Below the pieces are notes generated by a model. The model was given only the letters and a program-made list of their open reading frames with translations, made no database searches and had not been told where the DNA came from. From JACCUZ01 sp038246575 (lineage in GTDB: Bacteria > Actinomycetota > Actinomycetes > JACCUZ01), in assembly GCA_038246575.1 (NCBI GenBank), contig JBBRVU010000039.1, positions 1 to 26,587 on the forward strand: 26,587 nt of DNA, written 5' to 3'. Positions 26,344-26,587 of this stretch are shown here, piece by piece; positions within the stretch are counted from its first letter, which is position 1, and each line of letters starts with the position of its first letter. A program made the position numbers and the translations under genes.

Positions 26344-26587
26344 TCAGTTGACCGTGCGGCCCTTCGCGCTGCGGGTGAGCTCGGCCCAGGGTGCGGTCTT
26401 GCTCCAGCGGTAGACCAGCAGGGTCGGAGCGGTACGTTCCACCTGGAGATGGACCGTGTTGTCCCGGTCGATGCGGAATGTCTTCGTGTCCACGGAGTTG
26501 GCCGGGTTCGCCTCGGTGGCAGTGGCCACGGCCGCGTTGTACGCCAGCTGCAGGTTGCGCGTGCGCTGCCAGGACTCGGATGCGTCC
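26344..26587 (-). CDS. Unidentified protein, C-terminal part (cut by window edge)
   Basis: The last 80 codons and stop of a minus-strand CDS whose start lies beyond the right edge. The visible end is soluble and mixed: SWQRTRNLQLAYNAAV, ATATEANPAN, then a beta-strand-like run (TFRIDRDNTVHLQVERTAP) and a basic end AKGRTVN. It has no membrane helix, so it is not the C-terminus of MurJ, the gene usually found here. The pattern of alternating hydrophobic strands after an Ala-rich helix recalls TadE/TadG-like pilus-assembly proteins, but this is weak. A short CCCC-TGATC-GGGG inverted repeat (26323-26335) lies just after its stop. Confidence 0.6.
   Translation of the reverse strand, partial: DASESWQRTRNLQLAYNAAVATATEANPANSVDTKTFRIDRDNTVHLQVERTAPTLLVYRWSKTAPWAELTRSAKGRTVN

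Overview
The window is the chromosomal replication-origin neighbourhood of a high-GC Gram-positive bacterium (Actinomycetota). Evidence is the gene order tRNA-Ala / tRNA-Ile / DUF3566 / gyrA / gyrB / dciA (DUF721) / recF / gnd / dnaN / oriC / dnaA / rpmH / rnpA / yidD / yidC / jag / rsmG / parA / parB, frequent GTG starts, strong GC bias at third codon positions, and actinobacterial signatures (DLW-type 40-residue protein, DUF3566, a CwlM-like amidase, a SigR-type promoter at trxBA). gnd between dnaN and recF fits Propionibacteriales, Streptomyces and relatives; a Nocardioidaceae-like host is plausible but not proven.

Left arm (1-10 kb, all minus strand, read away from oriC): a palindromic interspersed repeat at the edge, two tRNA genes flanking a 40-aa membrane microprotein, a DUF3566 membrane protein translationally coupled to gyrA, gyrB, then the replication set dnaN-gnd-recF-dciA. 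oriC lies between dnaN and dnaA and carries about eight DnaA-box-like 9-mers. More boxes, including the only perfect TTGTCCACA seen, lie between dnaA and rpmH.

Centre (12.5-19 kb, plus strand): ribosomal protein L34, RNase P protein and the membrane insertase genes yidD/yidC form a tightly overlapping operon. jag, rsmG and the parABS partition system follow. Three perfect parS sites are embedded in coding sequence, one in rsmG and two in parA. This ParA has an unusually long, repeat-rich N-terminal extension of about 250 residues. In-frame tandem repeats also occur in yidC and jag. After parB a 332-bp gap carries a dense cluster of TGTCG/CGACA motifs that I cannot assign, followed by a GNAT acetyltransferase.

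Right arm (20-26.6 kb, minus strand): a CwlM-like peptidoglycan amidase, a second copy of the palindromic repeat, thioredoxin and thioredoxin reductase (with a SigR-type promoter), an ECF sigma factor overlapping its zinc-finger anti-sigma factor, and a membrane pseudokinase with an extracytoplasmic C-terminal domain. An incomplete CDS runs off the right edge. In related genomes murJ usually sits beside this kinase; the edge CDS does not look like MurJ.

Most of the window is conserved housekeeping. The least explained items are the two-copy nested palindrome with identical geometry (57-149 and 21335-21430), the TGTCG motif array (18991-19195), and the extended ParA with its parS sites and repeats. 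I found no phage, IS element, CRISPR array or defence system.
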